Shown here: one piece after another, positions 11,076 to 22,278 of the stretch
Layout of the letters: the number at the start of each line of letters is the position of its first letter
Numbering within the stretch: the first letter of the stretch is position 1
NCBI GenBank assembly: GCA_015039365.1
Contig: WION01000006.1
Coordinates: forward strand, 744,001 to 808,000
DNA from: Amanita rubescens
Taxonomy: Eukaryota > Basidiomycota > Agaricomycetes > Agaricales > Amanitaceae
Length of the DNA: 64,000 nucleotides
Direction: 5' to 3'
Translations under genes and position numbers: made by a program
Notes under the pieces: generated by a model
What the model saw: only the letters and a program-made list of their open reading frames with translations
What the model was told of the DNA's origin: nothing
Database searches by the model: none

Positions 11076-12431
11076 ATGCACGTATCTGCTGAACCCGTGT
11101 TCCCCCCTGAGATTCTCGAAGAATTAATCGACAGGCTCCACTCGACAACAGCATTACTCTCTTTCGGCCTCGTTTGTAGACGAGCGCTCATTAAAACCAG
11201 GCATATTCTATTTTCCAACCTCGAGTTCACCAAAAACGAGGATTTCGAGCAGTTTTTGAAACTTGTTGATGCGCCGTGGACCAGCTTCACATTAGCCATC
11301 AAAGAAATCCACCTCACTGACTTATTCCATCCTCATGATCATGAATATCGCGACCAGATAGACTCTACAAGGATCGCATCGAACCTCTGCAACGTCAAAT
11401 CACTGAGCATATTCGCACATCGGCTCTGGATATCTGGATGGAAAGTCATCCCCCGCTCCGTCCTAGATGTCATCTTCCAACTGAAGATCCATGACCTGCA
11501 TCTGGACACCTTGGGTATGTCGACGGCCAAAGACATGGTCATGTTGTTCCGTCGACTACCGGCGTCTATAAAAACGCTTGCATTCCAGGAGGCTCCGATA
11601 CGATGATGTAAAAGACTCTGACCTTTCACATCATTTGTCCGTATTTCGCCGACCCCTCCACTTTAGGATGCTCGATAACCACTCACTCGCATTTCTTAAA
11701 GATGTATTGGATCCTTCGGTTAACCCAGACCTTGACGTTACCGTGCATACCTTCCATATACGAGATCCCGGTCTCCCGACTTTCGGAGCCTTCAATCCGC
11801 TGACTTGGCGATTCTTACAACATGTCGGTCATAGCATTGAGCAGCTTTTGATCACCTTCCAGGAACCACTTCTCCCTTCCCTGCTCGGTAAGCTTAGTTT
11901 TACTCAAATAATCAAAAGTAGTAAAAAACTTCAACCTCAGATGAATCAATAAAATACGTGGAACCGACTCAAGTCTCTCGATGCACCAAAGTTCGGATGT
12001 TATACATCGGATTTCCCAAATTTGTCTATGTCGAACCTAGGCAAGATCCGATACCTCCACTTGTATCGGCTATGTGGAAGATGCTGTCTGCCCTGCCCTC
12101 ACCGAATGACCTAGAAGAATTTTGGTTCAAATTCACTCTATACGAAACTTCACTAGACAAGTCCTTATCCAAGTTGGGCTTTTTTGAGTCTCCAAATTGC
12201 CTATATAGATTTCGGAGCATGTTCCCGAATCTCAAATTGATCAAGATTATATTGGCTATTCACCATCCAGAAAATGCCAGTGTATTTCTTGAAGCGGTGC
12301 GTTGCGTGAATGGTCTAAGGGAATTAGAAGCAAGCGGCATTGTGGAACTTGTCATATTTGATATAGAAAAACACATCGCATGTCATTCTATTCTAGAGGG
12401 CTGTTATTCGTTCTACCATAAGATTAAATGA
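11076..12431 (+). CDS. F-box-like/LRR-type protein, probably frame-broken
   Basis: The N-terminus (PPEILEELIDRLHSTTALLS, FGLVCRRALIKTRHILFSNL) is a fungal F-box-like motif. It is followed by irregular leucine-rich segments (IKEIHLTDLF, LCNVKSLSIFAHRLW, VRMLYIGFPKFV, MFPNLKLIKIILA). Such proteins are SCF ubiquitin-ligase adaptors with divergent target domains. An intron near 11890-11940 joins LLPSLLG to ESIKYVEPTQVSR in frame. At about 11600 the frame KTLAFQEAPIR runs into TGA while the next frame continues YDDVKDSDLSHHLS, consistent with a one-base break. An alternative model with two introns (donor gtatgt near 11514, acceptor before 11590, then gtaaaag to tttag) stays open but removes LRR-like coding sequence. 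So this is an F-box family gene, either frameshifted or with an unusual splice pattern. Confidence 0.6.
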
Positions 12432-13167
12432 CAGATATGTTGGTGGCCATGTCGCGAAATGAATCCTCGCCTACCATCAAACTGCGCTCTTTCAACTGTT
12501 CGCTAATTCACGCCACGTTCTTTTGCATTGAATTTCTCGTAACTTGTACCCATACATCCTTCTGTGGAATGGTTGCCTATCAGGCGTTCGGCATACGAGC
12601 CGTTGTCGCCGAGAACTGAGATTGACAGTCAGTTCAAACTCCACCGGGATTGACACCTATGCACTCTCGGTCTCGCTTGTCCAGCTGACTTTTCTTCCAC
12701 CGAATCTCTGCACAACCATGCGCATAACACTCGTGTAACTCGCAAGAGGCAATGGTCGACAAAGATGAGGAAGAACCGAATAGGAGCGACAGCGTTGAAC
12801 CCGGACTGGGCTTGCTGATCCCGATGATGCAGCTATTGGGGCGCGCATAGAGTTGGCTGTACATAAACGGATGAGAATTGGTAAACTTCGAAGCCGGCTG
12901 AGATGTCAGAAACAGAAAGAGCGGAAGGAGCAAGAGGAACTCGAACGTGCCTTGGCCGTTAGCAACGGAGGCGGCAAATTTGGATATCAGGGCAACGGCA
13001 ATGACTTTGTGGTTCCAGGACTACCCCACATAACGTTTCGTCGACCTTCCATCGCGGTGACGTGGGACGATGAAGAGTTTGCGGAGTCAGATAGTGGGTC
13101 CGTATGTATGCGCGTGCCACTGGGCCCAGTAAACTTAGTGATGGCTCAAAAAGAAGAGAAATTCTGA
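12432..13167 (+). other. Weak coding remnants, function unknown
   Basis: A reading frame at 12853-13167 gives MAVHKRMRIGKLRSRLRCQK followed by a Lys/Glu-rich helix and an acidic Asp/Glu/Ser tail. It extends upstream to about 12815 (GLADPDDAAIGARIELAVHK). A different frame just upstream (12752-12850) encodes VDKDEEEPNRSDSVEPG. The two may be parts of one small acidic/basic protein separated by a frame break. I do not recognise a family and cannot show that it is expressed. 12432-12750 holds nothing I can assign. Confidence 0.25.
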
Positions 13168-13398
13168 TGCTATTGAACGAGCAAAGGGGAATTGAACGTT
13201 TTGCGTTACGCCCAAATCAAACAGATAGCGTCGTGTTCAGATTCATCCCACTGTCCTACATCATCACAAGTCAATACCACTGAAATACATACATAGGACA
13301 TTTCAAGGTTTACTAGATTACAGTACAAATATTGTCCAGGTATGCAGTGTGAAAAGTTGAGAGCGGCAAAGCAGCTCAAAGGAACAGAAAATGATATG

Positions 13399-15776
13399 TT
13401 ACCAACTTGCAAAGTTCAGCATGTAGTAGAATAATGTCCAGATAAAGATAATGCAGGGGATAAGCACCCCAAAAAGCCCTGGAGCACAGAGAGCATGACT
13501 TCCATTCCAGCCAGGGGGCACGCCAAGCGTCACCTCTGCTATGGCAGCAGTAGAAATGTAAGTGGTTAACTGTCCGTTGGAATTGGTTTCTATCAAAGTC
13601 ATTAACGTGGGTGAAGGTGATATAGTAGGTAAAGCAGTTGCGTTGAGGCCATTCAAACCAAAGAGAGCATTGTACGTGCTCGTTGCGAGTCCTGAAGATA
13701 CAATCCCACCCACGGGAGCTGGAATAGATGAGTTGAATGTATACGGAGGAGTGGTATAAGTAGGAGTTGACAAAACAAAATTGGGTAATGTCGTGGCAAT
13801 TGTGGCGGATTCAGACGATAGGAAAGATGCAATGGCTGAGGGAGTTTCCGTGGTGTTCGTTCCGTTATTGAGTGAATATAAACCAATCATGGGTGACTCC
13901 TTGGTATTAATTCCAAAACTATAGGGATGTAACTAAGATAAGTCAAATACAGTGGTAAAGTAGCTCACCTGAAAACGGCATAAACGGTTCTCAGGAATGC
14001 AGTTCCTGATGAATAAGATTACACCATGCACCACAGAGATCGGACAGATGATTAGACAAACCTATTTGCCAGTCTATACCATCCGGACTCGGTGGCGTCG
14101 CTATCGGCCACGACAGGCAGAGATTCGGGTCACCAGAAGCAGGACCAATCATGTAATCCGTTGGTTGCAGGATATACTGATATTCCCTGTCAAATCATCA
14201 GAATCCAGTTCCTGTATTATGTTAATTACCTACCCGAAAAATAATGACATGGTATCGGTCGTATCACACGGCACGACCCATTGACCACCCGTACCTGTAA
14301 ACAAAGTCAATCGTACAAGAGAATCGTGGGCTAAGAACAGCACAGACTTTCGTCAACTAGACGCGCGCCGCCAATAAGTGCGAAAAGCCTCGAAACCTAC
14401 AGCAAGGTCAGCTCTGTCCACCCAAACAACTGACTGACGCACGTCAGCATATGGGCCATAAATCCCGGACGTTCCACTAAACAACAATTAGTCTCAAGTC
14501 ATCTTCATGGAGTAAAATGACAAATACATATCGAATAAAGCATAAGATTGATTTTTAGTTATAGAAGGATAGGTTGGCTGGGGATTAATACGAGATCCGT
14601 CGACCTTGAAAAATGCCGTGAGTTGAGAAGAAACTCGCCAAAGGTGAAGAGCTTACTGCAATGCCAGAGATAGGAATCGCCCATTGCAGATAGCTGGAAA
14701 AGCCGGTGGCCGGAACGAGGGGTGGAAATTCGACAACTTTATTCCAGTTTATTTCCTTTGGGTCCTTCACCACGGACGCATCAACAGCACCTGATCCGTC
14801 GGTTAGGTCCACAACCTTGAGATAGTCACATCAATCACACCTATTGTGAGCGAGCCGCTCGAGTTTGTAGTCAAACTGACACCGAAGAGAGGATAGTCGA
14901 GAAGTCCCTGCTGAGCTAATCCCGCAAAGAACGGTGTCGCTGCCGTGGTTGAATGGTGCCATTCTCGAATAAGACAAGAAACTCACAGTTCGTCACAGAG
15001 CTCGGTATCGACGATAGACGAGGAAACCCTAGACCCATGATCCCACTAACTTCACTTGTGAGACTTACGTTGGAATTGTTGACCATGCCTTTATTTCATT
15101 AAACCGACTCTTCACCCTGCACAAGCCGCATGCTACCACTTACCGAAAGCTTGGCCTGGAGCAGTAAGATTAGCCAGCTGCACGCTTTCTAGCGCGACGA
15201 ATCCAGAAGCAGCTAAAGTAAATCCCGAGGAGTCTGCACGTATATGCAAGCAAGGGATACGAATCTACTTGCCTGTGCCATCCGCGTAGCTAACTTGATA
15301 CGGCGTTGCATTATTTGCAACAGCCACAAACGTAGGGCTCTGGTATGAGAGCGGGTACCTCGGCACCACTTCGCACGTCGCCGTCTGACACGCCGACGAT
15401 ACGACCCACAAATCCGACGAGGCGGTATCCAGCGCGACTCGGAAGAAGATGTCGCTAATTTGGATCATGGCATAGTACGACCTGACAACGGAGGTATAAG
15501 CTACTTTGACAGATATTAATGAGACGGTGATAGCCTCGCTCGTACTTACTGTCTATCGCTTGTCCATGCGAGCGTGGTTATCCCTGCGCTGGTAGAAGAG
15601 GTATCGTCCTGCTTGGTTGCATTGACACCAGTATGTGTTGCGTTGGCAATTGAGCCTCTAGAGTGTAGATAGATAGGGACAGTAATGGGATCGGAGCGGA
15701 CTCGGAGCTGGGGGGCCGAAGAGCTAGCGGCAGTGAAGAAAAAAGAGAGCAGAAGGACGGGCAGAAAAGAAGGCAT
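13399..15776 (-). CDS. Membrane-anchored A1-type aspartic protease-like protein
   Basis: The protein starts with a signal peptide (MPSFLPVLLLSFFFTAASS). A propeptide-like stretch rich in Asn/Thr follows, then the first catalytic loop VALDTASSDLWVVSSAC, the flap region YQVSYADGTG, GIMGLGFPRLSSIP, and the second loop ALFDIGTSGIYGPYADV (joined over an intron near 14475-14525). Near the end are IDWQIGTAFLRTVYAVFSFG and FGINTKESPMIGLYSL. A Ser/Thr/Asn-rich stalk and one membrane span (VLIPCIIFIWTLFYYML) finish the protein at 13399. This is the pepsin/yapsin layout with a C-terminal anchor, pointing to the cell surface or an endomembrane. Both catalytic Asp residues are kept, but the motifs are DTAS and DIGTS instead of DTGS and DTGTS. 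About nine introns interrupt it, many in the 14.2-15.3 kb part. Confidence 0.85.
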
Positions 15777-16140
15777 TTGTGTCCGGAGAAAATAACTAGG
15801 GAGTCAAGAAAACATGTACATGTGGTGTAAAGAAAGGTGGAACTTGTCGGTGATGCACCAGCAAAAAGCTTGAGACGCGATAGTCCGCAGTTGCCTATTC
15901 AAGCATTCTCACCGACGAATACAGCAGCGATACTAATTCAGCGCGACGAAACAAACAGAAAAAGCCGGCACTCCACTACCAGTACTACACTCCCGAATAA
16001 TACAAATGCACCGGAACATATTACGAATGGATCCTAATTAAGGAACCTGATAAAAGAGACAGTAGAGCATAGGTAACGCCAAATAATTCACAAAAATTAG
16101 ACAGAAAACGCATAAAAATATCTCAAAAGGGACAAACGGT
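15777..16140. other. Intergenic stretch between protease start and RasGAP end
   Basis: About 360 bp without a supported gene. It should contain the protease promoter and the 3' end of the RasGAP transcript. No element stands out. Confidence 0.4.
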
Positions 16141-18895
16141 TCACCGCTTCGCAAACACCTTTTTGAGCAGGTTCAGCACCTTAGGAACATTCAACTGCAC
16201 ATATTCAAGATCAAGTAAATGCTTGTTGTCCTTTTGCTGTTCACGAATGAGTTCATTTCGAATACTGGCAGAGAACGAGCACTAACCTTTTCCAACAAAT
16301 CGTCTATCTTCAGATCCATCTCGAGGATGGCCTTTTCGCGACCCTTGTAATGCAGGGCTATTATGAATGTACCGGGTGTAGGGGAGGTTATGTTGAAGTA
16401 GATGTTAGGCCGCCTGTGCTTGCATTGTCAGAACGAAGGACAAGGCACAGAAACATAGCACCGACCTATTATCCGGAACGTTACTCTCGACGATAATACC
16501 CTCCTTCTCAAGTTGAGCGTGCGTAAATCGGTACGGGCCCAGTGCAACTGGCTTTGCAGGTTTCTTGAGCTCTTTCCCACCAACGGTCACCACGCCAACA
16601 CCGGTTGTGCTGCCCTTGTCTTTCGAGGCCGTAAGACGTACGTTTTGCAGATAAGCCTTGTACTGTTCGAGCTGCCCCCGCAAATAGTTATTGTGGTCGC
16701 AAATGGTCTTGTACACGGCGTCCAATGACTTGATTTCTTGAACGACCTTTTCTCGTAGGTTACCCAAGTGCACAAGTTCTGCGGCAACTTCCTCCTGCAT
16801 AAGCTTATAACTGTCCACCCTATCTACTATCTTTAATTCTTCTAGCTCCCGAAGCATCTCTTTCACTTTGATGCCCTTGCGAACCAGAACAGGGTCCTTC
16901 GTTGTGGCGGCTCGGTCGGCGATAGCGGCAAGGTTGTAGGGACGTTTGTCTACAATGTTTGGCAGGGAACGCACGAGTTGGACGAATATGGATTTGGTCT
17001 CCATATACAACATGTCGCTCGATGACACGGAATCCATCAATGCGCTCTGTAGATCGTGTACGGGGGTTTCCCAGCGACTATACAAGAGTAGCTCGACCGT
17101 CCGGTTCTCTTTTCGAGGAACTTGAGAAGGAGCAGAGCCCAGTTCATCCGTTAAAATTCGTAGATGATGTTTGTCGTTGGGAGACTATAACAAAAATCAA
17201 CGGATGTGGCAGATTCGAGATATGAATAAACTGACTAATGTTTCAATGTGCTGTAGAATTAAAGAATGGGTGTTGTACAGTTCATTGAGCGTGATATGTA
17301 TCATCAGGTCTTTCTTCGACAGAGCCATATATTGATCCATCTTAACAACGTAATTCAGCCTTTGAAATGACCAGATGTATAGAACGACCAACCTCGAGTG
17401 ATTCGTAAAAGTCTCCTACTTCACATAGATTATCAAGGAATTGGTTGATGCGAGCCTTATTGTTCTCCACAAACGGATTTAGAGACATCATGTATGCCTC
17501 CTTTGAATATGATGGCTTGTTTGCCAAGTTTTGCAACATCTTGGCAATCTATCAAAAGAACGTCAATATTTCATTTGCTTGTGATGCTAGATGCTTACAA
17601 GAGTTAGCGTCCGCCTGGGATGCTTTGCCGGTACGCCATCTACAAGCATATATGCTTGGGGAGTGACGATAGCCGGGTTGATGAACCGAAGGAAAAAGAA
17701 CCCGCCAATAAGAGAGCAGATAGCATAATCGGTGGCCTCGGGATATTTCCGCTGTTGAGCGAAAGATCAATAATTGGCGGACACTATAATATCTGAATTT
17801 ACCCTTGTTAAACTTCGAATCTGTTTACAAATCCAACGAATGCCATATGGAACACTTTCCATGCTGTCGATGATGGTTAGTAAGAAACTGTTGGCAATCT
17901 CCATGAGCATGGTCAATCGAGGGGCAATGATTGCCTGGACGTCGGGGTTCTCGGCAGCAACTTCAGGTGCCACACCACGCGGCAGATTTGGCGGCAGAGA
18001 TCCAGTTTCTTCCTCGATTTGATTTATCATTTGCTCATATACCTTATTTGACGCATAAGCTTCAATTGGCACACAAGTCAGTGGAGTATTACCTTGACAG
18101 GGTTAATCTCAAGATTGAGATCCTTGTGCTCTATCAGGCTATTTATGCGCTCTGCGAGAACGCTCTTGAGGTAGCTCTGACCGGGACCGCGACGGGTATA
18201 GGTCGTCATCATCCGAGACACAGGGGTATTGGCGCGTAGGAGGGACCCAAACTCCGTTGCCGTTTCAAACTGAGCAGACAGGACGGATTGAAACATCGTG
18301 AGAAGGAGATGCTCCTCTCTGCTCTCGTACTGGTTACCGTACAGAGTGAACATGACGGTCTGGAGAAGAGTGTCGATTTCTGATAGAGAGACGAGACGAC
18401 ATAGAGCGGCAATATGACGAGGCTCGGATTGCAGGAGGAAGAATAGGTTGGAATACTGCTGTAGCTTTCTGTCATCTGGGTAATGTCCTTCTGTGGGATC
18501 AACGTCTTCCAGCGTGCGCTCGACCTCGCGTTGCTGGGAAAAGGAACAATAAACATGCTAGTCTAGTCTGCGGCTTTAAGGTTGCTAAGAAGCGTACCTC
18601 ATCGAGGGCCATCCTGTTCTGGATCAAAAGTGCAATGCGCGAGTCGAGATATCGGACATCGCGCTCGAGGACAAAGTTTTTCTTTGACTGAGCAGAGATT
18701 TTGCTTTTAAGGTCTCTGAGACGCTTCTGGGCTAGATGGGGTGAGGACGGGGGGTTATAGATGGCATAAAAGGAGGGACGCACCTCTGGCAAGATCATCC
18801 TCGACCTCTACATCCTGCTCTGCGGCGATACTGAAAAAGGCGTTGACGCTGCGTCTGTCGTTCATTGTTGTTCTGCTCGTGAGACGGCGGGACAT
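16141..18895 (-). CDS. gap1: Ras GTPase-activating protein, Gap1/Sar1 type with RasGAP_C domain
   Basis: It starts at 18895 ([20 protein letters not shown]) and ends [12 protein letters not shown] at 16141, with many short introns. An N-terminal helical region ([20 protein letters not shown]) leads into the RasGAP domain: [40 protein letters not shown] (with the Arg of the RANT motif where the arginine finger sits) and [10 protein letters not shown]. The C-terminal RasGAP_C region includes [16 protein letters not shown], a coiled-coil [19 protein letters not shown], and [20 protein letters not shown]. This order is found in fission yeast Gap1/Sar1 and in the C-terminal half of IQGAPs. No IQ motifs or calponin-homology domain are visible, so it is a stand-alone RasGAP that would switch off Ras. 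It is divergent from palA with 126 bp between starts. Confidence 0.87.
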
Positions 18896-19021
18896 GGTAG
18901 GGGACGTTGGTTCGTAGGCCATGGATGAAGTAGGAATAAGAATAAGAAAGCGAGGCCTGCGCTACTAAGTAGGTATACGAGGGTATAGAAAATGGAGTCG
19001 CGGACAATCTTTACCACACAC

Positions 19022-22000
19022 ATGTCAAATCTCCTCGCTCTCCCCTTCAAACGCTCCTCCTCAATCGACATCAGAGATCCAGTTAGAAATTACATCCAGA
19101 ACAACACTGGAACACACCCAGACGAGTTTAAACAAGATATCGCTCGTTGGCTCACCCTCAGGAGAGACGCTCTAGGCACCGCCGTCCATGTCAACACCGT
19201 CGATCCCATTCTCTTGTCTGTTCCTAGCTTCTCCCACTCATTTTCCTTTGATTGATCCTTTCAAAACAGATACCACGCACAGCTCTCGTCCATACTTTCA
19301 AAGATCTCGACAGACGTACGTCTGCATGACCCTGTCGCCGCAAGAGCCAATCACATCATCCCGTCTTAGATTCAACTGGACATCTCCTATGCTCCCGCCT
19401 TTGCACCCACCAATGTACCTATCACTCTCAGTAACCTAGCTTTTGAGCGTGCCTCCGTTCTCTTCAACCTTGCCGCTCTTTACTGCCAACTTGCAACATC
19501 AGAAGACCGTGCTCACATGGACGGCATAAAACGTGCAACTGTCAACTTTCAGGTCCGATGCTCCGTGTAACGATAAACCTTGTGTATTCATTCAGAAACG
19601 TATCCAGTTATCTGCAGGGACATTTTCCTATTTGCTCTCCTCGGCAATACCCAAATTAATATTCCCACCGGACGCTCAAGAGATTCCCCTTGATCTCTCA
19701 GAATCGTTCCTGAAGAGCCTTGAAAGGCTTATGCTGGCCCAGGCCCAGGAATGCTCTTGGCAGATGGCAAAATTGAGTAAGGACTTTCGGCATCATACGT
19801 CACCTTTTGTAACCCAGGTTACAGACAATTACAAGAATGGCGTCGTTGCAAGGGTGGCGGCTCAGGTAAGGACGCCGGTCATTTGCAGTCGAGTTCCTGG
19901 AAGCAAACGAACTACGCAGGTAGCGACATTCTATCACCAAGCATATGAGATCATTCGAGACGCGGACTCACCCATCAGCCATTCTTTCCCCTCTGTAGGT
20001 ATTCTCTTGAAACGTACGCCCTGATACTAAATTATCAAGGACTTGTAGGACTGGTTACCACATATTGAAGCTAAATGGCATCACTTTGACTCTGTCGCTC
20101 AGTACAGACAAAGCATGGATGACGTTGAAGCTCGCAGGTTAGTAACAACCGTACCGATATAGGTGACAGCGTTTAACTACGGGAATAGGTATGGGCATGA
20201 ACTAGCGAGGCTCTCTCAAGCGCACAAAGATGCAAAAACGGCATTTGACGCAGGCAAAAGGGGTAAAATATCTCACACAGTGCTCCAGGACGTTCAAGTA
20301 AGTATATACTGCCTGATAGCGTCATTTATTAATCCCAGCTAGTCACTATTGGATACACTGCAAAAAGCTTTGAAGAGGGCAGAACGAGACAACGATCTAA
20401 TATTTCACCACGACATCCCCGCCATCTCTCAGCTACCGCCTATTAAATCGGCCCCTCTTGTCTCTTCTACCGTTCCCCCTGGGCTAAGTAACCCCGCTGC
20501 GGTTCTTGGTAATGAACCACCATTATTTGCAAGTCTTCTTGGTTGGGGAGCGAGAGAAGCCATCAGTAAGCATTATTTCTAGCCTCAAATATATTAACTA
20601 ATAAAGTAGACATCTATAACGAAAGAAAGAAACAGTTGTTACAGGAAGAGATAGTTGGCGCGTCACAAGAGTTACAAGATAATGCAGATCAGTGGGTTCT
20701 GGTTCTTTGTGAAATGCGTATTTTTTGTTTACCAACTCAAAGTGAATTGCGCGAGCTGAACCTTCCAGCTTCTTTGGAAGCTCTGGAAAGGCCTATCGGC
20801 CTCCCGCCAAGCCTATTAAAGAGAGCTGAGGAAGTTCGGAGTGCGAATGGACCTACAAAATTGGAAGCGTCAATAAACGATGTGCAGAAATTGGCCCATA
20901 GAGATCTGATGTTATTGGATGAGGTAACTATCATTGGCCACCGATACACGGAAAATAACTCTAAGCTAGGCCATGGATGTTCTTGACAACGAAGCTTCGG
21001 AAGACGAGGCTGCGCGCAAGAATGGGCCTCTCGACCGGTTGCCCTCGCACGAGGCAAACACGAAACTCGTTGAGAAACAAACGCGTTATCGGGATCTATT
21101 GACCAAAGCCAGCGAGAGCGACGAGCATGTGCGGCAGAAATGGGAAGAATGGGAACCGAACATTGTAGCACTAACATGGAGCGAAGCACGTTGCTTTGGT
21201 TTCACTTTTTTCTCATGCTGACGCGTCGCAGGAAGATTTGGAAGCGTCTGTTCCGCAATCGACGTTCAGTGGCTCATCACCACTTACACCCGAAGGAAAG
21301 AAGACGCAAGCACTCGCACGTGCATTGCGTGTCCTCTTAGAATCACTTGATGATCTTCACAGGGAGCGAAATAATATTGTCAAGAGAGCTCAAAGGTTGG
21401 CAGATGCAGACGATATCTCTGATCGCGTCTTGAAGGAAGCATCGAAATTCGACAAAATGGCCGACATGCAGCCTCTCATGTTCGAGGAGGCCTCTGACGA
21501 AGAACTTGCCAAGTACGACAAGTTCTTAGTCGAGCTGAGAGAGTTTGAGGAAAAACAGAACAGTATTCTTGCGGACGTCAAGGTTAGACGAGTGATCGTA
21601 CTTGGTAACGAGGAAAGGTCCCTGACACGTTTTGGCAGAAACAGAATGAGCTATTCTTGCAATCTCGAAGAGATGACCCCACTATCAAGGACCGAGAGTT
21701 TGGATTGCAGTCACTCGAGTTTGCTTACTTCAAGTACAAGGAGATTAGTCGGAATCTCGAAGAAGGATACAAGGTTACTTTCCCGCTCCGTGAAGAGATC
21801 AAGATCAAGCTGATACAGGTTCACAGTTCTATAACGACCTTGCTGGTCTATTAATTAACTTGAAGGAAGAGTGTCGAGCGTGGACTCAACAAAGGAGACA
21901 AGAGATCCAGTGTGTCAACTCCTTACTACCATTGTATAAATTAGATGCTGAATCCAAGACAGTACATTGTCTCACGGAATACGCACGCTTTCGATTCGCG

Positions 22001-22179
22001 ATACTGAGGCGGATGCCGAAGACGCTGATAACGACAAGAAGCCACCAGCGACTGCAGTTATTCGTAAGCCGAAAATGGGCGTCAGTAAAACGGCCGTCAA
22101 CCTCCCTTCTATTCATTCAAACGAGTGGGAGTTTGAGGAAGTGCAACTACCTCCAGGCCCGAAATCTAGACGGACATGA
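19022..22179 (+). CDS. palA: BRO1-domain protein PalA/Rim20 (pH signalling, ESCRT-linked)
   Basis: The start MSNLLALPFKRSSSIDIRDP, with a BRO1 domain that follows (AFAPTNVPITLSNLAFERAS, VLFNLAALYCQLATSEDRAH, LMLAQAQECSWQMAKL), is typical of PalA/Rim20/ALIX. Yeast Bro1 begins differently. The second half is a V-shaped coiled-coil domain (LPPSLLKRAEEVRSANGPTK, RVLLESLDDLHRERNNIVKR, EFAYFKYKEISRNLEEGYK). There is no long proline-rich tail; the protein ends FEEVQLPPGPKSRRT at 22179. PalA binds PalC/Vps32 and the YPxL motifs of the PacC/Rim101 factor during alkaline pH signalling on endosomes. About ten short introns are present. An in-frame upstream ATG at 18992 exists, but the family start fits 19022. 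It shares a 126-bp divergent promoter region with the RasGAP gene. Confidence 0.87.
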
Positions 22180-22278
22180 ATATGATCTTAACATTGGTTC
22201 GAGAAATAGATGCAGCGTCAGATCTTGGGTGCAAATGGTAGCTTTGTATTGTATGATTACCATAAACTATCAAGCTGT

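Noticed and set aside
21886..22116. Minus-strand frame within palA
   Set aside because: Antisense to conserved palA exons; no independent support.
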